From Heterocephalus glaber (lineage: Eukaryota; Chordata; Mammalia; Rodentia; Bathyergidae), in contig NW_004624781.1 of assembly GCF_000247695.1 (NCBI RefSeq), forward strand, positions 11,452,632 through 11,516,631: a DNA stretch of 64,000 bases. Reading direction: 5' to 3'. The notes below the pieces were generated by a model. The model saw only the letters and a list, made by a program, of their open reading frames with translations. It was not told the origin of the DNA and ran no database searches. How positions within the stretch are numbered: position 1 is the stretch's first letter; each line of letters begins with the position of its first letter. Of this stretch, positions 1 to 10,560 are shown in pieces. A program made the position numbers and the translations under genes.

Positions 1-93
1 AAGATGCATCATGTAAAGGTACAATTCCCAATGAGAAATGTAATTGTGTTGTATACCTACAATGTACCAATAAAAGAATTTAACAAAAAAAAA
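1..93 (+). mobile_element. L1 LINE, 3' end only
   Basis: This is the last ~85 bp of an L1 3' UTR followed by nine As at 85-93. It matches, with scattered differences, the end of the larger L1 copy at 42185-42265: both carry ATGTAAAGGT, TGTATACCTA and then AATGTACCAATAAAA before the tail. The 5' part lies outside the window, so its length is unknown. The AATAAA-like signal just before the tail fits an L1 polyadenylation site. The identification rests on this shared 3' end. Confidence 0.75.
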
Positions 94-1203
94 GGAAGAG
101 AGGGAACCCACCGGGGATAAGTTACCAACCAACCTTATAGATGAAAAGGTAAACATTCACGTAAATGGCAGTCATCTATCTCCAAAGCATTTCTGGAATG
201 TCTTTTGCTTGTTGTACTCTGAACTGTCCTATGGATTCAGAGAGTGAAAAGACTCCACTCACACTCTCAGGATGCTCCCTGAGTTGATTGGAATAAATAA
301 TGAGACAAAGTCCATGGTAGACCACGTTCATACTGTCTGTATAACACAGACATTGGGCCTGGGGAGGGAAAGACCTAGCAGAAGCAGCACTGGTTTCAAG
401 AACAGAGAGAATAGAGTTCAAGTTGTAGTTGTGGTGCCATGTGGAAGTCATCTGATCTCTCTGAGCTTAGCCTCCTCATCTGTCTAGAAAAGACAAGGAC
501 TAGAACCTGCTGGGGGCCGGCGCAGCAAACCTCCGACCTCCTGTGGGCTTTGGAAACTCGAAGTGGGGCCATCGGTGTGGGCAGAGCTGTTAAGAGAAAT
601 GTCCTTCCTCCAGGATGAGAAAGTTGGGTTGGACTTAAAGAATGGGGAATGGGGAAGGGATGTGGAAGTTTAGAGCCAAGCATTTCAGGGAGAAAGTCTA
701 GCAATGAGCTAAGTCATGAAGGGAAAAATGAAATAAAGAAAGTTTAATGTCTGTGAATGAAGGAGTGTACAAAAAAGAGCAGAGTTCGGTGATTTGCTAG
801 ATTCCAAGCTCAAGGTGGAATTAGTATGTGTCTGTTTATTGTAATGAAGGTGGATTATTAGCATACAGGTCCGAAATAATGGGAAAATTATCTAATTGGA
901 ATAATCTAGATTGGAAACCTCATCTGTTGATATCAAGGGCAGGTTTATACCAGAGCTAAATGAGGGAGTACACACGGAAATCTCCATGTTCGCCTGTGAG
1001 GAGGATGGTAATCAAAGAGCATGAAGAAATGGGACCCATTCTCATAAAGTGGGGAAGTATAAAAATAGCCAAGGCTATATTTTGAACATCACTTCCTACT
1101 CAGACCTAGATGGACCAAATGAGACAATGGGAGTGGTTTTCCTTTTAAAAGAATCAAGAACTATATTTGTTGTAATAAGGCATTAAAAATTGTGTATTTC
1201 CAC
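94..1203. other. No recognised feature
   Basis: This is unique-looking sequence. Short open frames on both strands overlap each other and have no splice context. I see no repeat family, RNA gene or clear regulatory cluster. Confidence 0.5.
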
Positions 1204-1398
1204 ACAGAGGTATACTCCTGTATGCCCAGCATTCTGGGAGGCTGAGGCAGGAGAATCATAAGTTTGTGCCCAACCTGGGCAACTTAGTGACTTAGCAAGA
1301 CCCTGTTGCAAAATAAAATAATACAAAGGGCTGGGAATGTAGCTCAGCGGGAAGGCCCTAGTTTCAGTCCCCAGTACCACCACACATACACACACAGG
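1204..1398 (+). mobile_element. B4 SINE (B1-like plus ID-like)
   Basis: The left part is 7SL-derived (CCCAGCATTCTGGGAGGCTGAGGCAGGAGAATCA, seen in pieces at 1226-1260), followed by an A-rich joint (AAAATAAAATAATAC). The right part is ID-like and tRNA-derived (GGGCTGGGAATGTAGCTCAG ... CAGTCCCCAGTACC). It ends in a CA-rich tail. This order is diagnostic of rodent B4. The copy is diverged and therefore not recent. Confidence 0.85.
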
Positions 1399-1539
1399 GC
1401 ATTTGTGATGGATATTTAGTAAGCACATGAATAGCTTCTACAGACACTCTTTAAAATAATTTCTTGTATTTGCAGAGTACTTTAGAGTTTATCAGGTTCC
1501 GAAATATATACATAAAGGGTCCCTGTACACCTTGAAATT

Positions 1540-1680
1540 CAGAACATCTGGGCTTGAGTGCCAATCCTGTCGCTAATATGTTGGCTAATGTGACTTGGGC
1601 TAGAGTTACTTAATGGCCCTGGGCTCACTGTCCTCATCCGTAACATGACTGCAGTGAGTCCTGTGCTTACAGGATGTTTG
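1540..1680 (+). mobile_element. MIR SINE fragment
   Basis: The series TGACTTGGGC-TAGAGTTACTTAATG-CCTGGGCTCACTGTCCTCATCCGTAACATG follows the MIR core (acttgggcaagttacttaacctct...cctcatctgtaaaatg). MIR is an ancient tRNA-derived SINE found in all mammals. The copy is old and lacks clear ends. Confidence 0.75.
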
Positions 1681-1805
1681 GTTTTATTTCCACCCTCCGG
1701 TAGGATGCAAACTTGCAGGGCTGGGACCACATCAGCTGTTGTTCCTAGGGTCCTCCATAGCTCTGAGGTAGAGTTGAAGCTCAGAATTTGTTGAATGGAT
1801 GCGTG
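1681..1805 (+). mobile_element. L2 LINE 3' end
   Basis: The pattern GATGCAAACTTGCAGGGCTGGGACCACATC ... GTTCCTAGGGTCCTCCATAGCTCTGAGGTAGA ... GAATTTGTTGAATGGATG resembles the L2 3' end (gagggcaggga...tatccccagcgcctagcacagtgcctgg...tgttgaatgaatga). It is old and diverged and directly follows the MIR. Confidence 0.6.
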
Positions 1806-2500
1806 ATGGAAATGCACAGGTAGTGAACAGCAGTGCTCTGTTCTAGAGATGAGACACAGTGACCTCTGCCTTCGAGGGAAGAAAACCCAGTCTCCGAATC
1901 TCAGTGATTGTCCAAGGATAGAGTCAGACTCTGCCCTATGAGTGGAACCCCACAAGTCCCTTTTCTACCCATCCTGTGCCCTCTCTTCTGTAAACCTCTG
2001 GCCTCTGGTAGGATCCTGGGTGACATTTTTCTGAGCTGTTGTCATATCTTTTAGAAAACTGGAAGCAATATTTGCCTTTGTTTTTGTTTTTGATGAGAGC
2101 TCCTAGAATAAAAAAATATAAAGCAACTTTTAAACATTTAATTTTGCAAAAAATCCAAAAGAAAAAGGAAAAAAAACCACAACTCATGCCAAAGTCTCAG
2201 CTATCTCTGGTTTGCACTATTCTTGGCCGGCTGGACATAGCTCCGGAAAATGGATCTGCTCTTTAGGGAAAGGTACAGTTTGTTTCTTTCTCCAGTCGAC
2301 AGAAATATGTTTGGAAGGCTGATTCACCCGTGGCCCCTGCACCAGGCCCAGCACCAGTGCTTTTCAGTATTTGCTGTGTTCCTCTTTGGTTTACAAGGTC
2401 AGACTGGATGTTTTGGTTGTTTCCCCAGCAGTGCTCTACTGACCGACTTCGCTCTAATCCCTTGATGTCACTTAAATAAACTGGAGCCTGGTGGGGGCGG
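1806..2500. other. No recognised feature
   Basis: This is unique sequence with an A-rich stretch at 2108-2180. No exon or repeat is recognised. Confidence 0.5.
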
Positions 2501-2514
2501 CTGGGGGGGGGGGG
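2488..2514 (+). repeat. G-rich tract with a run of 12 G
   Basis: The sequence reads GGTGGGGGCGGCTG followed by 12 consecutive G at 2503-2514. Several closely spaced G runs could form a G-quadruplex on this strand. The run length may also be unstable between individuals or assemblies. Confidence 0.8.
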
Positions 2515-2529
2515 ATCAGAGCACTCCAG

Positions 2530-2715
2530 TGATTGCCTGCCGCTGTTGTTCTCGGCGGCAAATTAATTTGCTGCTGTTATGTAAGTGTAATCATCCTCTC
2601 TAATCACATCACAGGATTGGGAACTGCCAGAAATAACAGAAGGGAACATTCGAGATATCAAAGGGGAGCCACTAAAATAGATTGTTTATTTAGGTACCAA
2701 ATTGAAACACTATTA
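2530..2715. promoter_or_regulatory. Candidate conserved non-coding element
   Basis: This is a non-repetitive, motif-rich block. AAATTAATTTG (2560-2570) is a palindromic homeodomain-type site. Further TAAT cores (TGTAATCA, CTAATCACA) and a GGAACATTC motif lie within 100 bp. CpG-bearing sequence (CTCGGCGGC) sits directly beside it. Dense AT-rich homeodomain sites next to preserved CpG are typical of vertebrate developmental enhancers, but conservation was not tested. The functional call is only an inference. Confidence 0.25.
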
Positions 2716-3246
2716 TGGGGAGATGGAAAACAACCTTCTTCCCCACACTTTCCTGCCACACATCCGTCCCTATGCTTTGCTTACTGTATTTGTCAGGCAC
2801 ATCATGCAGAGGGAAAAGGGAGAATGGAGCAGTACAGCCAGCTTTGCTTCCGGGAGGACGGGAGGGGACTTGGTGGTGTCTGACCCTCGATGGGTTTCTG
2901 TGGGTACCTGAACTTCTCTGTCTTGGTGCTGTCCTAGCAGCTTCCCTCTGACCTGATGTTCTTTCTTAGGTCTGCCCCACTCCTTCCTGGATTCTCCCCC
3001 GCACTGCCCATTGCTTCCTCCCGCATCTTCTTTTCTTTCTTTTTTTTTAAGCAAGGCAGAGAAACGTCAGGGGAGCTCATATGCTGTACCTTTCAAGCTG
3101 TGGCTCCCCAGAGACAGGGCACTGTTTACAGTTTCTGAGCCTGTAACACAAAATAAAGGGCCCTCCTCTGCTCAGAGAGCATTTCACATGCAGCATGGTT
3201 TGCAGATTGGTCCAACTTTTGCATCTCAGCTCTGTTCCTTCCCCTA
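2716..3246. other. No recognised feature
   Basis: This is unique sequence. A pyrimidine-rich stretch ending in AAG at 3028-3051 looks like a splice acceptor, but no convincing exon or donor follows. Confidence 0.45.
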
Positions 3247-3249
3247 GGC

Positions 3250-3345
3250 AGGTGGGCTAGCCTTTCAGAGCCTCTGTTTCCTCATCTGTAGGAGGGATCA
3301 GCACACTCAGCCCCACTTGCTGCTGCTGTGAAGATGCAAGGAGCA
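3250..3345 (+). mobile_element. MIR fragment
   Basis: AGCCTTTCAGAGCCTCTG-TTTCCTCATCTGTAGGAGGGAT matches the MIR core (cctctctgagcctcagtttcctcatctgtaaaatgggat). Only the central part is present. Confidence 0.65.
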
Positions 3346-3379
3346 ACAGCCCATGAAAGCTTGGCCCATGATGGTTATG

Positions 3380-3600
3380 GACACAGGGTCTGGAGTTGAG
3401 AATCTGGATCCCAGCACTACCACCCCCTGCCTGATGACCTTGGTCCAAGCTTTGCCCTCTATGCATGACCACATCCTCATCTGTCAAGTACGCTAGTGTA
3501 GACTAGGTAGAATAGGGCAAGGGTTAGATAAGATTGCATATTATAAACACATGCCACAGTGCCTTGTCTACCAAACGTTAGTTATCGTCCTTAGCGTTCT
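3380..3600 (+). mobile_element. MIR SINE
   Basis: Near full length. The tRNA-like start (GACACAGGGTCTGGAGTTGAGAATCTGGATCCC) is followed by ATGACCTTGGTCCAAGC, CCTCATCTGTCAAGTA, TAGATAAGATTGCATATTATAAA and ACAGTGCCTTGTCTACC...GTTAGTTATC. These appear in the same order as the MIR consensus. It lies just after another MIR fragment in the same orientation. Confidence 0.75.
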
Positions 3601-4679
3601 CATTATTATTGTTGTCATAAAAGCAAGACTTAGTTAAATGATGATGATCTGTTTTCTGCTTGTTGTACTCTTTCTTCTCACTCCTGATTTCACAATTGTC
3701 AACTGGTGTTACCTGCTGTAACTAACCAATGAATGACAGCAGAATTAAAGCCACTCTGGGAGGAGGGAGCACACTTGGAGCCCCGGGCAGGTTAGGAACC
3801 ACACTCCACGGAGCAGGTGAAGTACCTTGGCCAGGGATTATGGAAGGCTTTCTCCTTGGACCTCCAACCATGCTGCCTTCTTCTCTTCTGGTGTTTGAAA
3901 TCCTCTGACTTGTATCCAACTCTCACCAGCCTTTCTTCTCTGGGCTGATCACCACCTACCTTAGATGCCTTCCATAAGCAAAGTTCTTGTGTTGGAACAG
4001 AATGTGCCCAGCCCAGGGCCAGGAGGCTCCAGTCTTTCCCTGCCCTTCATCCTGCTGGCTTTGTGTATGGGTCCAGCTGGCCTGGTCTGAGCTATGTAGA
4101 TGTTCGGGACATGGTCCATGCAGCATGGAGTGCCAGCCATGTCGCTTTTCCTTACTGTAGGAAGACACTACTTTTCCTTTCTTTCCTTGAATAGGATAAA
4201 AAAATGTTGAAGTAGAACATGAAAATTCATTTCTACAAGTGTTCTCTACATGCTAATCACAAGAGGGAATAGATTACTATCTGTGTTCATCTCTCCCCCT
4301 TTCTCTTTGACTCTAATCTCAGCATGATGTCTTTCCTCCTTTGAAGATGGTATACGTGGAGGGCCGGGTGGTTGGGCTACCCGAGCTGCTCCTGTCTCTG
4401 GACAGATGCTGACTGAGGTTCAGTTGTCAGATTCTGGCAAGGCTGAGCTCAGTGGCAATCAGACATATACACTGATACGAAAATTGGAAATTGGTTTTCT
4501 TTTTCTAAAGAAAATTACCTGCACAAATTATTCTGAGTACATCACTTCATTCAATGTGAACTTTTCAAACCATGAGTTTTTCAGTAGTTAGTTTAGGCCT
4601 AGAACAAAGAAACTATTGTGAAGGGACCAGTGACAGTGTGGAGAGGAGTCTTTCCTCTTGTGTAGACATAGCCGGGGTC
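3601..4679. other. No recognised feature
   Basis: This is unique sequence. The minus strand at 3958-4168 is open for about 70 codons and ends at a GTAGGT donor-like site near 3957. Its upstream acceptor (CTTCCTACAG) has only a short pyrimidine tract, so I do not call an exon. Confidence 0.45.
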
Positions 4680-4870
4680 TCCTGGTTTGGGGGATGAGTT
4701 TTAGCTGTGCCACTTTCTGCCTCTCTGACTTTGGAAAAGTTACTTACCCTTACTGAGCCTTGCTTTTCTCATCTGTAAGTGGAGTTGAAAATTATACCTA
4801 TTTCAAAGCATATTGTGAAAACAATTTGAAATAACAAATGTAAAGTACTTGGCATGTGGGAAGGGCTTGA
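4680..4870 (+). mobile_element. MIR SINE
   Basis: TTTTAGCTGTGCCACTTTCTGC, GACTTTGGAAAAGTTACTTACCC, TCTCATCTGTAAGTGGAG, ATTATACCTATTTCAAAGCATATTGTG and TGTAAAGTACTTGGCATGTGG follow the MIR consensus in order. The GTAAGT here is part of the MIR and is not a splice donor. Confidence 0.85.
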
Positions 4871-5194
4871 TTAATCCTACTTGCAGATCTTTCAGTGCCT
4901 AGGATGACGGAGCATGTTCTCTCTATGATGTCCCTTGGTGAAAGGAAATGCTCTCTCAGTGTCCTACCAGACACTCTGCTACAACTCTTGGGCAATTCTG
5001 CTCCAGATCCACTTCGTCTTGCAAAGCATAGTTCGCTGAAGAAGTATTACTCAAGCTGATCGTCAACTCTGTTCTGCCTCTTCACTTTACAAAGATAGAC
5101 CTCTATTAATCTCCAAACGTAGCTTTTAAAATTCAATATTTGACTACATAACTCACTACCGTAGAATATTAGTTAGGAAAAAAAAACAAGCATT
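4871..5194. other. No recognised feature
   Basis: AT-rich unique sequence; nothing recognised. Confidence 0.45.
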
Positions 5195-5335
5195 TACAGA
5201 AATCTGATTAATTTGCATTTCATCCCTCCTTAGAGCAATTTGCAGTAATTCAATCTGGATCGGGCTATGTTAATTTTTACATCTATGTTTTATACAAATG
5301 ATTTGCTTGAATTAATGGTGCAGAAGAGATTGTAG
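5195..5335. promoter_or_regulatory. Candidate enhancer-like block with octamer motif
   Basis: GATTAATTTGCATTTCAT (5207-5224) contains ATTTGCAT, the reverse complement of the POU/Oct octamer ATGCAAAT. A second TTTGCAGTAATTCAAT and further homeodomain-like sites (GTTAATTTTTAC, GAATTAATGG) fall within 120 bp. No repeat family is recognised. The motifs are visible; enhancer activity is an inference and conservation is untested. Confidence 0.25.
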
Positions 5336-6325
5336 GAGATATACCAAACTTTTTAATAATGGCAAATATTTTCATAATAATAATCTCTAGGAAAATAAAA
5401 TTTGTAATTCACACATGGATGTTGTTCAATGAAGATGTCCAGATATGGTTCTCAAAATTGCACTCAAGAGAGAATCCTGGGGAGAGAAAAAGTGGAAGAA
5501 TCCCAAACTGCATCCCACAGCTTCTAAATCAGGATTCCCGGTGATGAATTTTGGGAATGTGCGTTTTAACAGGTTCTCTGGGTGATTTTTATGTTCCCTG
5601 AAGTTGAGAATATCTATTATATGGAATATTGATTCTTTGATTAAAGTCATAGAGGAAACTTCTTAGCCATCACTAGAGCACCTCTGTGTTCTAGGAAATA
5701 TTGGAACCTCCACTCCTTAAAATATTCTAGCATTCAAATGCTTTCACTGGTGTGCATGGATCTTTACCGCATCAGGCAAGACCCAACTTCCTGTTACCCA
5801 TGTCATGCTTCCTGGATTGGAAACCTTTAACACTCAGAACTTCTGACAGCCTCCAAATTATGGTGGTGAGATTGGGGGTCAAGAAAATGATGAGAGGAAA
5901 GGAACCAAGCTGAGACCTGGGAGGCCTAGAAAGAGAACCAGAATAGAACCCGACAGGAGCTTGGTTACTGAACCAGGAGCAGAGTTGGCCTGAGTTCAGC
6001 AGTCCAGTTACAGGAATGAGGCTCAGGACAAGTTTGCCAGGGGCTGCCTTGATTCGGGGCCAACATTGAATCCACCCTGAGTTGGCATAGAAGCCAAAGA
6101 ATCCTATCAGAAAGAGAAACCTCTTCATTTATATATGGTTTTCGAAGGTAGATGGCTTTTTCAGTCTTTGGACCCATTCCCTTGTTAATAACTTCATGTC
6201 TGAAGATGCTGGCTTACATTTCTGCCTGTGTCTAGGGACTCGGTGACTGTTATCTGAGATTCTTGAGACCAGAAGTGGTTCCCATGTGGAATTTTTCTGA
6301 TTTTAGAATATTTTGATAGACTTCA
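5336..6325. other. No recognised feature
   Basis: Unique sequence. The overlapping minus-strand frames at 5772-6177 have no splice sites or domain signs. Confidence 0.45.
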
Positions 6326-6463
6326 CCAATTGAACATCCCTAATTTGAAGTCCAAAATGCTCCAAAATCCAAAACTTCTTCACTGCCACATCAACAAGTC
6401 AAAAAGTTTTGGATTCCAAAGCATTTCAGATTTTGGATTTTCCAGTGAGGGTTGTTCAACCTG
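6326..6463. mobile_element. Tigger-like palindromic MITE
   Basis: A ~138-bp palindromic DNA element. The start CCAATTGAACATCCCTAATT is mirrored at the end by AGTGAGGGTTGTTCAACCTG. The inner arms CAAAATGCTCCAAAATCC and TTGGATTCCAAAGCATTT are also complementary. The motif 'catccctaat...ccaaaatgctccaaaatcc' is known from pogo/Tigger-related non-autonomous elements in mammals. The exact subfamily was not determined. Confidence 0.65.
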
Positions 6464-6540
6464 TTCTGCTATTTGTACTATCAACTGGGTTAGGACCACT
6501 TTTTTTTTCATCCATTTCTCTATAAAATATATCCTAAAGA

Positions 6541-6574
6541 TGTGTGCGTGCACACACACACGCACACACACACA
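6541..6574. repeat. (TG/CA)n microsatellite
   Basis: TGTGTGCGTG passes directly into (CA)n with one CG interruption, so the tract is partly self-complementary. It is a simple alternating purine-pyrimidine repeat. Confidence 0.9.
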
Positions 6575-7273
6575 TTTCAGACCAACACAAGTATATACAT
6601 ACTTAACATATTTTAAGCCAGGGCTGACTTAAAACCAGTTCTTTTGATCTGATTTTATAACAGCAAAGAATGTACAGCAAATACAAAGTTGACCCAGAAG
6701 TTCATTTATGCTTCTGTTTTCCAGAGATTAAGACCATGGGGTGAGCAAGTTTGCTGGTAACGAAGCCCAGACTCTTGGCTATTTGCAACATTTTAAACTT
6801 TAAAAAGTGTGCAATGCAATATAAATGATGCTTTAAACATTTATGCATTGGGTGGGAATCTATATTAATTATAAAACAAAAGGCCAAGTCCTAGAAACAA
6901 AGGAGCATTTTTTTTCCCTGAGCTTCTCTACTCAGAATTAGATCCCTAAAGGAGAGGCATAGAAACAAGAAAGCTTCTACCTACTTGATTCGTGGCTTCC
7001 CTGGGAGGCCTGGACAGTTTCATCCAGGGGCTCGCGGGGCTGGTCTGTGTGTTGTGCTCTGTGCCTTCCTCGTGTCTTCTGGGGACCACACACTATCTGC
7101 CAGCAGACCACCTCTCTTGTGCACAGAGTCATCATGGGGCCCGAATGGCAAAGCCACGCCTGTTCCCACGTCCTAAGATGGTGGAGGGGATCCAAACCAT
7201 AGATATTTACAAAGTGTCTCTGGGAGGTGATCAGGGCATGTTCACACCTTCCTTTCTGTTTAAAAATATTTCT
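6575..7273. other. No recognised feature
   Basis: Unique sequence. Two overlapping plus-strand frames start near 6985-6992 and a minus frame covers the same bases. None has splice support. Confidence 0.45.
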
Positions 7274-7369
7274 AGGGGCTGGGGAGTGTAACTCAGTAGA
7301 ACAGCACTTGCCTAGCGTGTTCAAGTCCCTGGGTTTGATCCAGAGCACTGCTTTTTAAAAAAAAAAAAA
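7274..7369 (+). mobile_element. ID-type SINE
   Basis: GGGGCTGGGGAGTGTAACTCAG is the A-box region, GGGTTTGATCCAGAGC the B-box region, and an A-run runs to about 7373. The flanks AAAAATATTTCT (7262-7273) and AAAAGTATTTCT (7370-7381) form a near-perfect 12-bp target duplication. It differs from the GGTTCCGCC copies elsewhere, so it is a different, probably older, subfamily. Confidence 0.85.
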
Positions 7370-7654
7370 AAAAGTATTTCTCCAATAGGTCAAGGTTAAA
7401 GAAAGAGATGGCAATTTTTATAAACCTATCCCTTTATCTTTGCTCTGCTTCCATTCACTCAAACCCTATACCAGAGAGCAAAGCAACTTCATCCTTCCCC
7501 TTCCACCCCTGTGGAACCTTCTAATATTCCTGTGAAGCTGGTGAATAAGAAGGATAGAACATGCTCACCTCTTAATTTAAATGTTTCCCCTAGCAGCTTG
7601 CTTTGATTCCAAGGATCCCACACTTTTTTCCTTCTTGCTTTCCTTATTTTTTTT

Positions 7655-7831
7655 CAATACTAAGGATTGAACCCAGGGCCTTTGAACTGAGCTACATCCC
7701 CAGCCCTTCTTTTATCTGGGGACAAGTTCTCGCTAATTTGCTAAAGTGGCCCGGGCTGGGCTTGATCTTGGGATCCTCCTGCCTCATCCCCCTGGAGTGC
7801 TAGAATTACAGGCGTATGTGACCATGCACAG
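7655..7831 (-). mobile_element. B4 SINE
   Basis: Reverse-strand order: the ID part (ACTAAGGATTGAACCCAGGGCC ... GAGCTACATCCCCAGCCC), then the B1-like part (GGGATCCTCCTGCCTCATCC ... GTGCTAGAATTACAGGCGT). A T-rich tail precedes it at 7639-7654. Confidence 0.85.
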
Positions 7832-10399
7832 CATTTTTTTTGTTTTGTGTACCCTCCCTTGGGGCCTAAGCCAGTGCTGTTTTGTGGGAGGTGGGCCATA
7901 TCCAGCCCTTCTCTCCGTAATAGATATTGCCTTACTGCTTTCTTAGGGAAGAGAGCTCATGGGTAAGTTTTACCTTGAGCAAAAGAATATCCCCCAAGCC
8001 TGGGGTGCTTTAATGGAGGGACCTGCCTGATGGGAACACAGGGGACCAAAGGCAAAAGGAAGGGGGCTGTGAAGACAAATAGTAACCAGTTAACAGCTCA
8101 GCCTGAGACTGACGCTCACTCCAGCTGTCTGTGAACTGGTGCTCACTATTTTATTCAGAGTAGTTCAATGTGGAATTTAATAACTCATCGCCCTGGAAAT
8201 CAAGTCCTTAGCTCTTCAGGTTTCACTAACATGGGGAACCTAGAGCATGCGCTGGAAATAATAATCTTATTTTTCCAAAATCAACAAGGGCAAGCTATTT
8301 TTATGACTATATTTGAGATGCTCTCTGCAGTTTGAAGAATCCAGCTCCTTGTACCGCCCTAGGTTTCCTCTTTACTGTCCCCACACGGCCTTAGCAAGAC
8401 TGGGTCATGCACAGTGAGCTCAAGCCTGGGATCTTCCCTTGTCCTGAAAACTGAGTAGAAGCTCCTGTCTCCTTGGAGTTCTCTTTCAGAGATTTCACTT
8501 TGCTCTTAGGATGGGCCAGTGAGAATCTGGATCCTTGATCATGGGCAGTTTCAGGTCAGAAAGTTCTCTCTCTCTCTCCCTTTCCAATTTGTAACCGTGT
8601 TTATCCAGAGTCTTAAAGACAGAATTTATGAATCTTAGTAGCCTCTTAAGCCTCCACCCACCATCTAGTCGGGGCTGGGACTGTACATTTCTGCAGGGCA
8701 TACCTAGCCTGCCCAGCACATCAAAAGCTACAACTGGCAGCCAACTAGAAAATCAAACCTCCATTCATTTCAAAAAATAAGAAAAGAAATGCATATGACC
8801 CACCACCCCTGACAGCTGCTTGCCTATATTCTTCCAGCTGGATTTTAACTTAACACCTTTTGGGTTGTCCAAGAGGCTGTATTTGTGCTTTTCAAATCTT
8901 ACTTTTGGATTAACAAAATGGAGCCCAAAGACTCTTTTGGCCTCATACTTATTAGTCCATGAAGGCTCAGTCTACAGAAGCCACAGGAAATACTATGATA
9001 TTTTGGAAAAGGTCGAGTTTCATAGATTCTGTAAGGCACTCAGCAGGTTGTAATTATTTTTTTTTTATTTAAAAGCCTTCCAGATATTTTTTTTCCAGAG
9101 GGTCTGCAATTGAGGGTAGCAGACATTTTTTTCATACTGTACATTCTTTTTGGCCGAGTGCTGGAAATACACAGGAAATCAAGTGGCTTTGGAAGACCCA
9201 GCAGAGGCAGGGCCAAGCCATCAAGTCACTGAAACAGAATGGGAAATCTCCAGATCAGCAGCAACAGGGTTGGCTGCCTCTGTCCCCTTCCTGTGCGGGA
9301 GGGAAAAATATTAAACAGGTGATCGGCTTGTTTTAACAGAAACCAAATGTCGCTGAGTCTGCAGGCAGGGTGCAGCAGCTGGAGCTGCTCAAGAGGTTTA
9401 GACACCAACCGACAGGACAGATGCACAGAGGCAGCCAGGAAAGTGGAAAGAGTTGCCTGCGTCTTAATTCAGTGTCCTGGTGCTGCTTTGGATCCCTGGT
9501 TTCTGCTGGGCTGGCCCCGGGTGAGGGCAGAACTGGCCATGCTGAGGCCAAAGAAAGCAAGCTGGTTGCTTATTGACCAGCCTCTGGGCTACCTCTTAGG
9601 AAAATCAGTGGAAGGCTGCTCGTCTCCAACCAGAAAGTGAGGGACCAGGCTTTTGGTCTCAGCTCCTCATAACACAAAGGAAAGATCTGATTCTGAGGCA
9701 CCAGGTAGATGTCAGTCTGGTTTCCTTAGAGACCTCTACAGGCCTCCTCTGGCCCTGGCTCCAGCCTCTGCAATAGATGGAGATGCTGGTGGAATCCTGA
9801 AAAGCAGAGAGAGCTCCCTGGGAAGCAAGTGTGCAGCCAACAAGGCCTTAGCTCCCCGCAGCCGCCTCCTCCAGGCTCTGTCTGGCTGAGAAGGGTTTGG
9901 CCTCTGGGCTGAGGAGGGTTAATGTTGAGCAAAAGGAGGAAGGATTTGAACCAGCATGAATGAAGCGCTCCCAAGACAAGTCACAAAATGGCCTTTCAGA
10001 AGAGCCGTCCATTGAGCTGGGCACCAACGGGTGAGGTCACCTTAAGCACAGTGGCTGGGCATTGGCCGGACTCGCAGGACCTGGCCTGGGCCCATCACGC
10101 CCTCCAGCGTTTCCATTTAGTCAGCAGCAGAGGCCCCGTGGGAAGCCAGGGGGAAAGTTGTCCAGTTCCCCGTTGGTTTCTGAGGACTGAATTAATTCCT
10201 CCCTGGCTCTCAGCTCAGAGAACCTACCAGGAAGGGGTAGGGAAGAGTTGCTGTCAGCCCCGGGTGGAAGCAGTTTTGGGGGCATCCCAGCCTCCATGTT
10301 CCCAGCAGGGACATGACTCCCAGACTGTCCTCTGCAGAAGAAGCCATGTTAGGTAGCGGTCTTCGTAGTTCACACGGCACTTCTCTTTCTGTGGGTTGT
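7832..10399. other. No recognised feature apart from a short TC tract
   Basis: Unique sequence. It contains a short (TC)n tract at 8565-8580 and T-runs around 9056-9067. Overlapping frames at 9347-9889 are in moderately GC-rich sequence but lack matching splice sites. Confidence 0.45.
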
Positions 10400-10560
10400 C
10401 CCCCACAGCCTGTGGTGCAGAGACTCCTTATTGTTGCCCTGGTTGGCATGAGAGGACACTCAGCTCAGGGACATTAAGTGACCTGCCCTGGGCCAAACAG
10501 CTCTTAAGACAGGGAGCCCAACTCATAGTCAGGGCTTTGGATTCCCATTTCAACACTTCC
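10400..10560 (-). mobile_element. MIR SINE fragment
   Basis: GAGAGGACACTCAGCTCAGGGACATTAAGTGACCTGCCCTGGGCCAAACAGCT follows the MIR reverse strand (gaggaaactgaggctcagagaggttaagtgacttgcccaaggtcacacagct). It continues into GGGAGCCCAACTCATAGTCAGG. Confidence 0.75.

Noticed and set aside
3956..4168. Possible minus-strand exon ending at a GTAGGT donor
   Set aside because: The pyrimidine tract before the only acceptor is poor and the encoded peptide is not protein-like.
4740..4790. GTAAGT splice donor
   Set aside because: It is part of the MIR core (CTCATCTGTAAGTGG). The GTAAGT at 60166 and GTGAGT at 52144 are also inside MIR copies.
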